The notes under the pieces were generated by a model. It searched no databases. It was given only the letters and a program-made list of their open reading frames with translations, and was not told the origin of the DNA. From contig BJOX01000085.1 in assembly GCA_009731375.1 (NCBI GenBank), positions 134,964-187,311 of the forward strand: a DNA stretch of 52,348 nucleotides, given 5' to 3'. Shown in pieces: positions 20,430 through 30,151 of this stretch (position 1 is its first letter; every line of letters begins with the position of its first letter). The position numbers and the translations under genes were made by a program. The stretch comes from Paulinella micropora. Its lineage: Eukaryota; Cercozoa; Imbricatea; Euglyphida.

Positions 20430-23400
20430 CTATAGCATCAGATCCAGATCCTGGACATGTGCCTCCATTGGGTCACCGGGGTCAGCTGATCCCAACGCAT
20501 TGTCAGAACACCAAACAGACATAGCAGCAACAGCAACAGCAGGGGCAGATGGGGGCTGTGAAGTGCATGAAGAGCTAGATGCGAGGGTGTTAGCTGAAGA
20601 GAAGAACTCGGAGACACTACGCTGCGCTCCCGAACCCCTCTCTCTAGCCAGGACGTCCACACTGCGCGGACGGCCGCGCCGCGCAACATCAACGTCACTT
20701 GGGGGAGAGGGTGGGACAGAAGCTGATGGAACCTCAGTGAGGTCAATCACCTCCTCGCCCCCATCCTCCACCCCAAGCTCCTCCCTTTTACCCTCCCTAG
20801 CAGACCAACACTCAGACACATATGATCCAAACAACACATCCAACTTTGGAGGGGGACGCAACGCTGTAACCCCTAACAACGCAGCAAGCCTAAAGTTACT
20901 GCGGAAGCGCGACTTCCCCTGAAAAAGCTTACAAAACAATCGTGATTGATCCACAGGCGACATATCATCCCAACCCTGCCGCACAGAGCCCTCCCGCTCC
21001 CGCCCAAGCAACACATCCTCCACCACAACCTCACCGCCTACGACCTCACCACCCTCCTCACTCCCTCCATCCCCCTCAGCACCCCCCACAGCCATGCCAC
21101 CGAGCCTCTGCATACTCAGCAACAGCTGCTTACGTCTCCCCTCATGCATGGGGCAATCCCATAAGAAGTGCGCAAGGGACTCATTGACATCATCATGACA
21201 ACAGAAGCAGCGAGGGGACATGCCACTGACCAACTTGCTGCGGTACAACCGAAGGCGGTTGTTGCAGCTGAGCAACCTTCTCCGAAGCAGATTATAATGC
21301 GCATCATCAAGGGCTACCCATCTTGGGAACTCCTTAGTTCCAAAGACTTGTCTTAGGATGACTCGCAGGCCATCAGTAAGATCGCTGCCTGCCTCTCGCT
21401 TGTCCCACATCAGTTGCTGCACCATCTTGACGTCCTGCTGAAGGGCCCACTTGTCCACAGTCGAACACCAACCCTCGAGGTCCTTCTCTGAGCTATTTAG
21501 GAGCTCCTGAAGCCCTTGTTGTAGATCCATTGAGTCCCTGATAGCGCCTTCGGCCTCCGCAGTCCAGTCGGATTTGACTTGAGATGCGATGACAGGAAAT
21601 CGCTTCTCCGGTAGAACACGCAGCCGTCCATAGAACTTCAGTTGCGCCGCCCGCCGCAAACGCTCCGCACTCAAAGAGCGCGCCAGAAAGAGTGTAATCC
21701 ACTTGCTTGTCTTAGGGCTGATGCCGAGAATCATCCTCATGGGGCGCAGCATTGCTGCCTCCAGCTTGGTGAGCTGCGATACGGGGGCACGCCAGACATC
21801 GAAGGCGTACTTCAGCTTGGCCCCCACAAGTTGATTCCAGCACATGAGACGATACCTAGCTTGTATCTCACCTGCACACCACAAAGAGTACCAACCTGCG
21901 GTGGCGACTTCAGTGACACGCGTAGCCCGCAGGGCCTGCTCCTTCCACTTCAGGTCGTCGGTGATAACCACTCCCAGGTACTTGTACTGACTGGTGACAC
22001 AAAGCTTCTGGCCGCGAAACCACACCACGGGCTCACCTCGCTCCCTGATACTTGGTCGTTTCGCCTTGCTCGACGTGTAAATGGGCATGATTTCCGTCTT
22101 GCCGGGCTTCAAGTTGACTTCCAGCCGGTAATCTTCCGCGAACTTGGCCACAACATTGACCATCTTCTGGAGCTCGGTGCGACTGTGAGCGATGAGGGCC
22201 ACGTCGTCCGCGTATAGAAGTGCCTTGATGTCGTTCAGCCGCTTCACATCCGTGATCTTGAGGGCACTCGCCAGCCGATCACACAGCTCATCCATAAAGA
22301 CGTTGAAGAGTGTGGGAGAGAGAGGGGACCCCTGTTGGACGCCTACACCCTCCAGTACTTCGGGGGTGAGTGCTCCATCAACTAGCACTTGCGACGAAGT
22401 CTGCTCGTAGCACCTGCGTAGCGTGCGCCAGAACTTGCCCCTTACACCCAGCTTCCAGAGCCTCTCAAATAGGCCATCTCTCCAAACAGACGGGAAAGCC
22501 TTGCGTAGATCGACGAACAGGACATACGACTCCCGCTTCTGCTGCTGACGCCCCTTCAACCTCTGCCAAAGGGTAAAGACCTGATCCGTAGTGCGACGCC
22601 CCGGGCGGAAGCCTCCCTGCTCTGGACGTAGCTTATCCGGGCCATCCACGAAGAGCGTTAGACGAGTAGCTAATAAGGACAGATACAGCTTACCAAGGCA
22701 ACTAATAATCGAGATATCCCTCCAGTTGTCAGGATCCGTAGGATCCCCACCCTTGGGGATATTGACGATGATTCCCTTGCCCCAAGCTTTTGGAGTCCTC
22801 TCGGCTTCTCGAATCCAGTTGAAGTACTGCGTTAAGTAGCCATTGATGTAGGCGCCGCCATACTTGAGCATCTCGTTCTTCACTTTGTCCTCGCCACAAG
22901 CTTTGTGGTTATTCAGGGCACGTTGCCTTGCAAGGACCTCCTCTTGCGTGAACGGCTTGTCCAGCTCTTCGCAAGTGTCTTCACCTACTTCGTGCTCCTT
23001 CATAGCCCGGGCCACCTCATCTCTGAAGCGATCGTTCCAGTGGAACTGCCGCTTAGCTTCGGCTTCCTCCCACTCCAGCGAGCCTGCTTCTGCACAGCAC
23101 TCCACCACAACAGCCGCACTTGCCGGATTTTCCCGTGGCTTCACCGAATTTTTCCGAAATTCCTCCCACCGAGCGACCTTTTCCGGCAGCGTACACGCCA
23201 GTGAGCCATCCTCCCTTTGCACCGGCGCGGAGACCTTCGTTCTGCGTGCCCCGCCAAGCCGCTTCGCGAGTAGCCAAAAGCGCTTTGAGGATTGCTCGCG
23301 TTGACATTTGACCGCTTCTTCCTGCACTTGCTTGAAGGAGGCGGACTTCTTGGCCCGAGTTGCCTTCCGAATTTGCTTGCGGAGCCGTAGCCAATTCAGA

Positions 23401-25541
23401 CGGGCTTCCGCATTCGATTCATCCCTCCTGTATGCTGCGTAGGCCTCCCGGCGCTGCTGAATGAGCTCCTTTAGCTCCCCGTCGAACCAATTGTTGGTGA
23501 AACGGGGTCGTATACATCTGGAGCCAAGGACCCGGTGCGCCGCCATTCGGAAGGACTGCGCCACTCGCTCGGTGACGTCATCTACCACCCGTTGGCTGTC
23601 GGCACCACCCGATAGGTCAAGCTCAGGCAGCTGATGCACTCCAAGCTTCTGTAGGCAATGCTGGAATACGTCATCGAACTTGTCGCGTAGATAATCCAGC
23701 GCTTGCTTCGCAGCGTGATCATTACCCGAGACACCAGCACCAATAAGCTTATCAACACGAAAGGACCTGTAAGGTTTCGCAGCCCGCTTTGGCCGGCGCT
23801 GGCCGCTCCACGTCAGTTCGGCCCATACTGCCTTGTGGTCCGTATCAAGATCATCTTCGCATACTCCGAACTTTGCTCCAGATGCCAAGCCAGGCGACGC
23901 GCAGATGTAATCGAGGAGGTGCTTGCCTGTGCCCATGCCGCGCTGCTCACGCCGGGACCACCAGTAGGACCCTTCCACTGGGCACGAGAAGCCGCTCAGA
24001 TTTCGCAGGCCCGTAGCGACGAGGACAGCCGCGAGTCTCTTGCCGTTCTCCGAACGTACCGGTGCTCCCTTATCATCGACCTCCCCGTGCTGACCGACGA
24101 TGCCCTCCTCTTTTCGGCTGCATGCCGGCCCGAGCTTCGCGTTGGCATCCGCCACCGTGACCACAAGACCTTTGGCTCCAAAAAAAGCTATAGCTGCCTG
24201 CCAGGCCGCATACGCCTCTGACGACTCTTCTTCCTGCGTTTCCTGGGGAAAGTAGCCGTTGCCCACATAGATATCCTGAGCGCCGGTAACACCCGAGGCG
24301 ATACGCAGCCACACTTGCTGCCGGTGGTCGACGGGGGCTGACACCAGGTTGCAATACGGACCAAGGAAGTTAGCCACCGCGAATAGAACCCCACCCTTGC
24401 AGCGATTTTTCTCGCTGACCTCCGCAGGTTTTCCAAAAATCCGGAATCCATCCAGGCTGCATTTGGAAAGTTGCTTCTTGCCCATGCGGTGCTCCTGAGC
24501 CCCGATGACTAGCCAGCCCTCGTGCTTGTAGAATGATGCCCATTCCGCCGTGCCTACGTTGTCGTATCCCGTTTTACCCTGCCAGTTGTGACTCGCGACG
24601 AGTAGCTTGAAGCCGGTATCGAACTGCTTGGAGCGGTGCTTCTTGGCTCGTTTCCGGACCCGACGGCCGCGCTTGGCTTCCGCCCTCGTGCTGCCCCCCT
24701 CTGCAGGTGCTTGCGCAGGTTGGTCCCCCACTGCACTGGCCGCCGAATGCAGGGGCACCACATGCACATCAGCACACTCAGACACACACTTAGGTGCATC
24801 GGCAGCCAATTCCGAAGACACCACCTGCACATCATCGACACATTCTTCATGCAGAGGCAAGACGCGATATCCCGTCGCAGCTTCCTCCTTCCGGACCGCC
24901 GCTTCCCCACGCAGATGGATGCGAATAAGCCTTCGGACACGTTCCCTGTCCCTGAACCTGCGCCCAAGGGCCACATTGACCCCTCTGCCGAAGAATTTGA
25001 GATGTTTGAGTTGCTGCAACGCCGTCTGCCTGCTGTCATCGTCCTCGTAGACCAGCTCCAGGTGACGAGACATTCGCTGGCCTTGCCACTCCATTACCGG
25101 GACCACCAGACCAAGACCGCTCATTTTGGAGGCGATCTCCTGTAGATTGGCGCGTTCTGAGAGCCCCCAGACAATCAGATTACGCCCGTCCTTGTCGTAC
25201 CGATCTACCCGCCGGTACCGTCGAGGCGGCGGTGCCATCTGCCATATAGCGCCGCTCGCCTTATGTTGAAGCGCCGACCCGTGTGCCAGGTTTGGGGAGG
25301 AAGGATGAGGCGCAGCTAAGATAGCCTCTCCACGTGGTTCAGGAATTCCGTCATATACGCGAGCCCTCATCCTCCCATCCTGGGACATCGGGCCAGAGCC
25401 CGTCGAAGAGGCATTCCCACGGGGATTGTCCAGGTCTTCGGCGATTCTACCTTGTCCCATAAGGGCCACAGTGGTAGCTCCGTGCTTCGCGTATTTGTAA
25501 TCCATTGAGAGTAGTAGACGGCCAATGTCGCTGGCCATCAC
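20430..25541 (-). CDS. Non-LTR retrotransposon (LINE) polyprotein, apparently intact
   Basis: 1703 codons without a break. Residues about 119-205 look like an RNA-binding, RRM-like fold (NLIVWGL, then a charged stretch ending LGRRFRDRERVR). About 311-578 is an apurinic-type endonuclease: GAQEHR (348-353), NGYFPQ (428-433), ADANAKLG (464-471), SYWW (525-528), LLDYI (542-546) and a terminal DTDHKAV with the catalytic-type D and H. About 880-1200 is the reverse transcriptase: NIPKGGDP, PEQGGFRPGR, FVDLRKAFPSV (about 1009), QQGSPLSPTLFN (about 1069) and YADD at 1110-1113. A CxxC...H...C zinc knuckle is at 1445-1463. An acidic, serine-rich tail of about 220 residues follows. Start chosen at the paired ATG at 25541; a downstream ATG is possible. 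Single-ORF layout with endonuclease and (ATT)n tail resembles RTE-like LINEs, but the clade is uncertain. Possibly active or recently so. Confidence 0.92.
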   Translation of the reverse strand: MMASDIGRLLLSMDYKYAKHGATTVALMGQGRIAEDLDNPRGNASSTGSGPMSQDGRMRARVYDGIPEPRGEAILAAPHPSSPNLAHGSALQHKASGAIWQMAPPPRRYRRVDRYDKDGRNLIVWGLSERANLQEIASKMSGLGLVVPVMEWQGQRMSRHLELVYEDDDSRQTALQQLKHLKFFGRGVNVALGRRFRDRERVRRLIRIHLRGEAAVRKEEAATGYRVLPLHEECVDDVQVVSSELAADAPKCVSECADVHVVPLHSAASAVGDQPAQAPAEGGSTRAEAKRGRRVRKRAKKHRSKQFDTGFKLLVASHNWQGKTGYDNVGTAEWASFYKHEGWLVIGAQEHRMGKKQLSKCSLDGFRIFGKPAEVSEKNRCKGGVLFAVANFLGPYCNLVSAPVDHRQQVWLRIASGVTGAQDIYVGNGYFPQETQEEESSEAYAAWQAAIAFFGAKGLVVTVADANAKLGPACSRKEEGIVGQHGEVDDKGAPVRSENGKRLAAVLVATGLRNLSGFSCPVEGSYWWSRREQRGMGTGKHLLDYICASPGLASGAKFGVCEDDLDTDHKAVWAELTWSGQRRPKRAAKPYRSFRVDKLIGAGVSGNDHAAKQALDYLRDKFDDVFQHCLQKLGVHQLPELDLSGGADSQRVVDDVTERVAQSFRMAAHRVLGSRCIRPRFTNNWFDGELKELIQQRREAYAAYRRDESNAEARLNWLRLRKQIRKATRAKKSASFKQVQEEAVKCQREQSSKRFWLLAKRLGGARRTKVSAPVQREDGSLACTLPEKVARWEEFRKNSVKPRENPASAAVVVECCAEAGSLEWEEAEAKRQFHWNDRFRDEVARAMKEHEVGEDTCEELDKPFTQEEVLARQRALNNHKACGEDKVKNEMLKYGGAYINGYLTQYFNWIREAERTPKAWGKGIIVNIPKGGDPTDPDNWRDISIISCLGKLYLSLLATRLTLFVDGPDKLRPEQGGFRPGRRTTDQVFTLWQRLKGRQQQKRESYVLFVDLRKAFPSVWRDGLFERLWKLGVRGKFWRTLRRCYEQTSSQVLVDGALTPEVLEGVGVQQGSPLSPTLFNVFMDELCDRLASALKITDVKRLNDIKALLYADDVALIAHSRTELQKMVNVVAKFAEDYRLEVNLKPGKTEIMPIYTSSKAKRPSIRERGEPVVWFRGQKLCVTSQYKYLGVVITDDLKWKEQALRATRVTEVATAGWYSLWCAGEIQARYRLMCWNQLVGAKLKYAFDVWRAPVSQLTKLEAAMLRPMRMILGISPKTSKWITLFLARSLSAERLRRAAQLKFYGRLRVLPEKRFPVIASQVKSDWTAEAEGAIRDSMDLQQGLQELLNSSEKDLEGWCSTVDKWALQQDVKMVQQLMWDKREAGSDLTDGLRVILRQVFGTKEFPRWVALDDAHYNLLRRRLLSCNNRLRLYRSKLVSGMSPRCFCCHDDVNESLAHFLWDCPMHEGRRKQLLLSMQRLGGMAVGGAEGDGGSEEGGEVVGGEVVVEDVLLGREREGSVRQGWDDMSPVDQSRLFCKLFQGKSRFRSNFRLAALLGVTALRPPPKLDVLFGSYVSECWSAREGKREELGVEDGGEEVIDLTEVPSASVPPSPPSDVDVARRGRPRSVDVLARERGSGAQRSVSEFFSSANTLASSSSCTSQPPSAPAVAVAAMSVWCSDNALGSADPGDPMEAHVQDLDLML

Positions 25542-26110
25542 CGCCGCGCCTCTTTACGCCGAGGAAAGCGCCCGTCCATGCAAATAGCATCGGCGGTATC
25601 TGCAACACACACTACACGCATTTCCGCCGGTGTCACTGGACGCTGCCGCGTCGCTTCGTGCCCTTCGGCGCCCGCCAGCACCCCCAGCGTCGCCAGAACC
25701 TGCCTCACGCACTACACACACTCTCCATCGCATCGCCAACGCCTCTACTCTCATGCCTTATGGACTTTCAGCTGCTCCTAACAATACACATCATGAGGTA
25801 CGGGTGTCCCCGAGTGGAGCCAGATCGGACGGCGTGCCGCTGAAACTCCTTCCCCCACGTGGGTATAGAAGGCGCGAACCTAGCGGTACCTATAGGGTCT
25901 TACAGACAAGTATAGTAATCCCAGCCGAAGCTGCTCAGTTAGAAATGCAACGGTGGAGGGTGTGAATGCATGGGGCAAGGCACGGCAACGCAGCAAGGCA
26001 CTGGCAAGGCATTGGGACCGACTGAAGCCCCTCTCCAACGTGCGCTCATCATGTGTTCCAGTTAGGCAACCCCGAAGAAGCGAAGATAGGGAGGAGACAA
26101 AACCCAGATA
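25542..26110 (-). mobile_element. Probable LINE 5' region and flank
   Basis: Upstream of the LINE ORF, GC-rich sequence without a long frame, containing a G/C-rich stretch near 25965-26010 with repeated 'ggcaaggca' words. The 5' boundary of the element cannot be placed from one copy. Confidence 0.4.
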
Positions 26111-26114
26111 GGAT

Positions 26115-26202
26115 GAAGATAGGATTAACATGAAGCCGAAATGGAGCCGAGTTGGAACAGGTCAACTCAGCCCCATCTCGGCTCAATGTGAATCCTATCT
26201 TC
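26115..26202. repeat. Imperfect inverted repeat with 30-nt arms
   Basis: gaagataggattaacatgaa... at 26115-26144 is nearly the reverse complement of 26173-26202, with about 28 nt between. The arms differ at a few positions. It could be the end of a small inverted-repeat element or a transcript hairpin. Confidence 0.6.
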
Positions 26203-26461
26203 AACCCATCTCGGTACTGTTTCCTCCGAATGCTCACCTCAACAAGATCACCAAACCGGAACTGGAAGCCCCCAGGCATTTACTCGGCAGGAAATTCGGC
26301 GAAAATGGGCTAACCAGGAAACCAGACCCAAACCAACAGCCAAGAAAAACGAGCCAACCAACAATCCAACAGACAACCCCACAACCTGCCTGGCCGAACC
26401 CCTACCGAGTAAATGCCCAGTTGAGAGTTGCGCATATCCCGGTGACCGCCCTCCCCACGCG

Positions 26462-26529
26462 GTCACCTTCGTGGGGAGAGGCCCAACCACCTCCTCTTCC
26501 CATGGAGTGCCATCTTGTGCACCTCTCCA

Positions 26530-26530
<1 letters not shown>
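26462..26530 (-). mobile_element. 5' part of the duplicated retroelement, divergent copy
   Basis: Read on the minus strand, ggagaggtgcacaagatggcac...ggttgggcctctccccac matches the 5' start of the 703-bp units (27478 and 28181 downwards), then diverges. It begins at the end of an ATT array. Confidence 0.6.
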
Positions 26531-26567
<37 letters not shown>

Positions 26568-26798
26568 GTGCTTCTCTGTCAATGGCTGATGCATTTCTGC
26601 ACATGCGCCTCCATCGTCTCACCCGTGAGGGGAGTACGAAGAATTGACGATAGGCTCTAATGACACCCCCGCAAGGGCAGTTCCAACACTTCCAGACGGA
26701 CCGGTATGTTCAATGAAAATACTGGTGGCACCGACGGGAATCGAACTGGCGACAGGGCCCAGATGGTAGAACTTGACCACTGGGCTATCACGGTGTCC
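26531..26798 (-). mobile_element. tRNA-derived SINE with (ATT)n tail
   Basis: On the minus strand, 26798-26723 has the layout of a tRNA gene: box A TAGCCCAGTGG (26787-26777), box B AGTTCGATTCC (26747-26737), and an end GGTGCCACCA whose GGTGCC can pair with the 5' ggacacc apart from one extra base. The T-stem is mismatched, so it is not a functional tRNA. About 155 bp of body follow, then a 3' end 'gatggaggcgcatgtgcag...gagaagcac' and an (ATT)n tail at 26567-26531. The last part aligns with the LINE 3' end. The internal RNA polymerase III promoter would drive its transcription. Confidence 0.68.
26737..26787 (-). promoter_or_regulatory. Internal RNA polymerase III promoter (boxes A and B) of the SINE
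   Basis: Box A at 26777-26787 and box B at 26737-26747 on the minus strand match their consensus closely, with about 29 nt between them, a normal distance for a tRNA-type promoter. Confidence 0.6.
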
Positions 26799-26800
26799 AA

Positions 26801-26845
<45 letters not shown>

Positions 26846-26860
26846 TATAAATATATATAT

Positions 26861-27478
26861 TGATCTGTCATGGCTGAGCCCGAGGGCCATGCGCCTCCAT
26901 CCCTCGACCCAACAGGGACTACAGTGAGTATGTTGGGGAGGGAAGAGTGACTCTAACCATCCTGCATAGAAGGCCCCAAAAGGAAGTCCCTACTACCCGC
27001 ACAGTGTCGGGTACCTTGCAGGAAATCAACTACAAATGATTGATCTTCCCCGCGTGAGAGCTCCACGAGACTGGGTAGGTCCCGCATGGAGGTACTCACA
27101 GGGGTAGCAGACATTTCATGCGGTCTGCCAGCGCATGAGGACGTTTTGTGGTAAGTATCTGGGACGCCTCGAAACCCGTCACCACCCCTAGATCGCGGAA
27201 TGTAAATACCCCTTTGATCCCACGTGGTGTATGTCTTATAAAAAACAACACAACGACATGGCCTCGGAACCAACACAACAACATAGCCTCGGAACCCACA
27301 TCGACATAGCCTCGGAACCCACACAACAACAGAGCCTCGGAACCAACACAACAACATAGCCTCGGAACCAACACAACAACATAGCCTCGGAGCCAACACA
27401 ACGACATAGCCTCGAAACCAGTGGGAAGAGGCCCAACCACCTCCTCTTCCCGTGGGGTGCCATACTGTGCACCCCTCC
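26861..27478 (-). mobile_element. Duplicated non-autonomous retroelement, copy 1
   Basis: Minus-strand element from ggaggggtgcacag (27478) to a 3' end containing 'gatggaggcgcatggccctcgggctcagcc' and an (ATT)n tail below 26860. It has a 175-codon frame (27480-26953) made partly of a 25-bp minisatellite at about 27250-27420 (seven copies) that translates into FRGYVVV-type repeats. The frame is not recognisable as a protein family. The next copy is offset by exactly 703 bp. Confidence 0.68.
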
Positions 27479-27507
27479 ATAATAATAATAATAATAACAA
27501 TAATAAC

Positions 27508-27556
<49 letters not shown>

Positions 27557-27563
27557 TATATAT

Positions 27564-28181
27564 TGATCTGTCATGGCTGAGCCCGAGGGCCATGCGCCTC
27601 CATCCCTCGATCCAACAGGGACTACAGTGAGTATGTTGGGGAGGGAAGAGTGACTCTAACCATCCTGCATAGAAGGCCCCAAAAGGAAGTCCCTACTACC
27701 CGCACAGTGTCGGGTACCTTGCAGGAAATCAACTACAAATGATTGATCTTCCCCGCGTGAGAGCTCCACGAGACTGGGTAGGTCCCGCATGGAGGTACTC
27801 ACAGGGGTAGCAGACATTTCATGCGGTCTGCCAGCGCATGAGGACGTTTTGTGGTAAGTATCTGGGACGCCTCGAAACCCGTCACCACCCCTAGATCGCG
27901 GAATGTAAATACCCCTTTGATCCCACGTGGTGTATGTCTTATAAAAAACAACACAACGACATGGCCTCGGAACCAACACAACAACATAGCCTCGGAACCC
28001 ACATCGACATAGCCTCGGAACCCACACAACAACAGAGCCTCGGAACCAACACAACAACATAGCCTCGGAACCAACACAACAACATAGCCTCGGAGCCAAC
28101 ACAACGACATAGCCTCGAAACCAGTGGGAAGAGGCCCAACCACCTCCTCTTCCCGTGGGGTGCCATACTGTGCACCCCTCC
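27564..28181 (-). mobile_element. Duplicated non-autonomous retroelement, copy 2
   Basis: Same length and, over the parts I compared, practically identical to 26861-27478, including the 175-codon frame (28183-27656). Only the flanking AAT arrays and one position near the 3' end differ. Either a very recent tandem duplication or an assembly duplicate. Confidence 0.7.
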
Positions 28182-28245
<64 letters not shown>

Positions 28246-28274
28246 TAATAATGATAATAATAATAATAATGATA

Positions 28275-28358
<84 letters not shown>

Positions 28359-28378
28359 TAATAATAATAATAATAATG
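28182..28378. repeat. AAT/GAT trinucleotide array
   Basis: Nearly 200 bp of AAT with GAT interruptions, ending at a minus-strand element end (gctgcatcagtatgccttagaggaatc) at 28379-28405 that resembles the LINE-SINE shared 3' module. Confidence 0.95.
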
Positions 28379-28482
28379 ATTCCTCTAAGGCATACTGATG
28401 CAGCAGGGGGGGGGGGGGATGTACACAATTTCCATTTCCTCTCCCTCCAAACCTCCCACCCCCTACTCCCAACACCTTTCAG

Positions 28483-28566
28483 GGGTAATGTGTATTACAA
28501 ATATGACGTTGGCTGGTCTAGGTTTCTCTGTTTGTACCTGACGCTGTTGCTCGATGGCGGTAGCAG
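28483..28566 (+). CDS. Membrane-protein gene, exon a
   Basis: Acceptor cacctttcag, donor gttatctatc at the start of a TATC array. Only one frame is open: GNVYYKYDVGWSRFLCLYLTLLLDGGS, with a short hydrophobic run. Ends in phase 2 and fits the next exon. The acceptor lies at the edge of R3-like sequence (reverse strand), so the exon start is uncertain. Confidence 0.4.
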
Positions 28567-28567
28567 G

Positions 28568-28613
<46 letters not shown>

Positions 28614-28709
28614 GTCTATCTATCTAATTACCTAACTACCTAACTACCTATCCATTCATCTATTCATCTATCTATCTATCTATCTATCTATCCATCTATC
28701 CATCTATCC

Positions 28710-28742
<33 letters not shown>

Positions 28743-28781
28743 ATTACCTAACTACCTAACTACCTATCTATCCATCTATTC

Positions 28782-28846
<65 letters not shown>

Positions 28847-28849
28847 CAG
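28567..28849. repeat. TATC/CTAC array (intron)
   Basis: TATC with 'taattacctaactacc' blocks that occur twice (about 28624 and 28740), a duplication inside the array. Confidence 0.93.
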
Positions 28850-28948
28850 ATGGAGGCGGGGAGAACTGTCTCATACCCCGTTCGAGCCGGAAAGAAAGAA
28901 AGACTTTCGAAGAAAGGAAAGGAGGACAGAGAAGGGAAGAATATCAAG
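28850..28948 (+). CDS. Membrane-protein gene, exon b, strongly basic
   Basis: Acceptor (TATC)n-tacag, donor gtcataac. In the phase set by exon a it reads WRRGELSHTPFEPERKKDF followed by a lysine/arginine-rich stretch, 32 codons plus two bases. All three frames are open here, so the frame rests on the neighbours. Likely a cytosolic basic segment before the first strong membrane helix. Confidence 0.42.
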
Positions 28949-29452
28949 GTCATAACTCGTTTTTGCTCTCTCCTTCTTTTGTTTTCTTTGTGTATGTGTG
29001 TGTGTTCTTTGTTCTTTTTGTTGTCTTTTTGTTGTCTTTTTGTTGTCTTTTGTTGTCTTTTGTTATCTTTCTTTCTTTTTTTCTTGCTTGGTTTTCTTTC
29101 TGTTTATCTATCTATCTATCTATCTATATATATATATCTATCTGTCTATCTGTCTATCTATCTATCTATCTATCTATCTATCCATCTATCTATCTATTTC
29201 TTTTCCTTTCTTTTCCTTTATTTTTCTTTCTCCCCCCCCCCTCCTTTTTTATTTCCTTTTTTTCCTTCCCCTTCTTTTCTCATTATTTCTCATCAACAAC
29301 AACTTCCTCTTTCTTCCTCTTTCTTCCTCTTTCTTTCTTTCTTTTTTCTTCTTTTTCTTTCTTTCTCTCTTTCTTTATTTCTTTTTTTCTTTCTTTCTGC
29401 AACTGCTTCCGTTTTTTTGTCGTCTCTTTCGTAATTCGTTTCCATTTCTAAG
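28949..29452 (+). repeat. T/C-rich intron with TTTC and TATC arrays
   Basis: Pyrimidine-rich throughout: ttgttgtcttt repeats, a TATC block at 29106-29193, then TTTC/CCTT repeats to the acceptor atttctaag. Open frames here are low-complexity artefacts. Confidence 0.8.
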
Positions 29453-29488
29453 AATTTCATACACTGGTCTTGCTGACCTCGTGTCACT
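29453..29488 (+). CDS. Membrane-protein gene, exon c
   Basis: Acceptor ccatttctaag, donor gtctatct. Reads ISYTGLADLVS plus two bases, in phase with both neighbours (2 in, 2 out). It forms the start of a hydrophobic segment completed by exon d. Confidence 0.5.
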
Positions 29489-29489
29489 G

Positions 29490-29520
<31 letters not shown>

Positions 29521-29595
29521 CTATCTCTATCTCTATCTATCTATCTATCTATCTATCTATCCATCTGTCTGTCTATCTATCTATCTATCCATCCT

Positions 29596-29639
<44 letters not shown>

Positions 29640-29772
29640 TATCTATCTATCTATCTATCTACCTACCTAGCTAAGTGTCTTTATGTCTTTCTGTCTCTGC
29701 ATATCTTTCCATTTATCCATCTATCTATCTGTCTATCAATCTATCTACCTACCTACCTATCTACCTACCTAG

Positions 29773-29830
29773 GTGTTTCTCAACTTTCTTAAGAGTCCTC
29801 GCTAGTCTCTTTGCGAAAGCCCTAGTCTTG
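29773..29830 (+). CDS. Membrane-protein gene, exon d, transmembrane helix
   Basis: Acceptor ctacctacctag, donor gtatgtat. Only the frame dictated by exon c is open; the other two have stops. It reads CFSTFLRVLASLFAKALVL, a membrane-spanning helix, and ends in phase 0. Confidence 0.6.
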
Positions 29831-29930
29831 GTATGTATTTATGTATGTATGTATGTATGTATGTATGCATGTATGTATGTATGTATGTATGTATGTATGT
29901 ATGCGTACGTATGCATGTACGTGTACGTAG

Positions 29931-30014
29931 GCTGTATTCCTGATTCTGTTGCTGGATATTTCCCTGACAGCTATGAGCCTTCGTACCATCAACGAGAGCA
30001 ACCAGCGCGTCAAG
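29931..30014 (+). CDS. Membrane-protein gene, exon e, transmembrane helix and amphipathic tail
   Basis: Acceptor gtacgtag. Reads AVFLILLLDISLTAMSLR and then TINESNQRVK: a hydrophobic helix followed by a polar segment. No GT donor follows; the sequence after gtcaag is gcacat, so a GC-AG intron is the simplest reading. With that donor the phase is 0 and fits the exon at 30519. Family not identified; transporter or channel proteins are possible. Confidence 0.52.
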
Positions 30015-30151
30015 GCACATATCTACCTATCTACCTATCTACTTATCTACTTATCTACCCATCTACCTATCTACCTATCTACTATCTACCTATCTACACA
30101 TCTCTACTTATCTACTTATCTACCCATCTACCTATCTACTATCTACCTATC

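Noticed and set aside
20438-25145. Other-frame ORFs inside the LINE (for example 21642-22217 +)
   Set aside because: Shadows of the 1703-codon minus frame, which has all the domain motifs.
26723-26798. Functional tRNA gene
   Set aside because: The T-stem has two mismatches and the acceptor stem an extra base; it is the head of a longer element with a tail.
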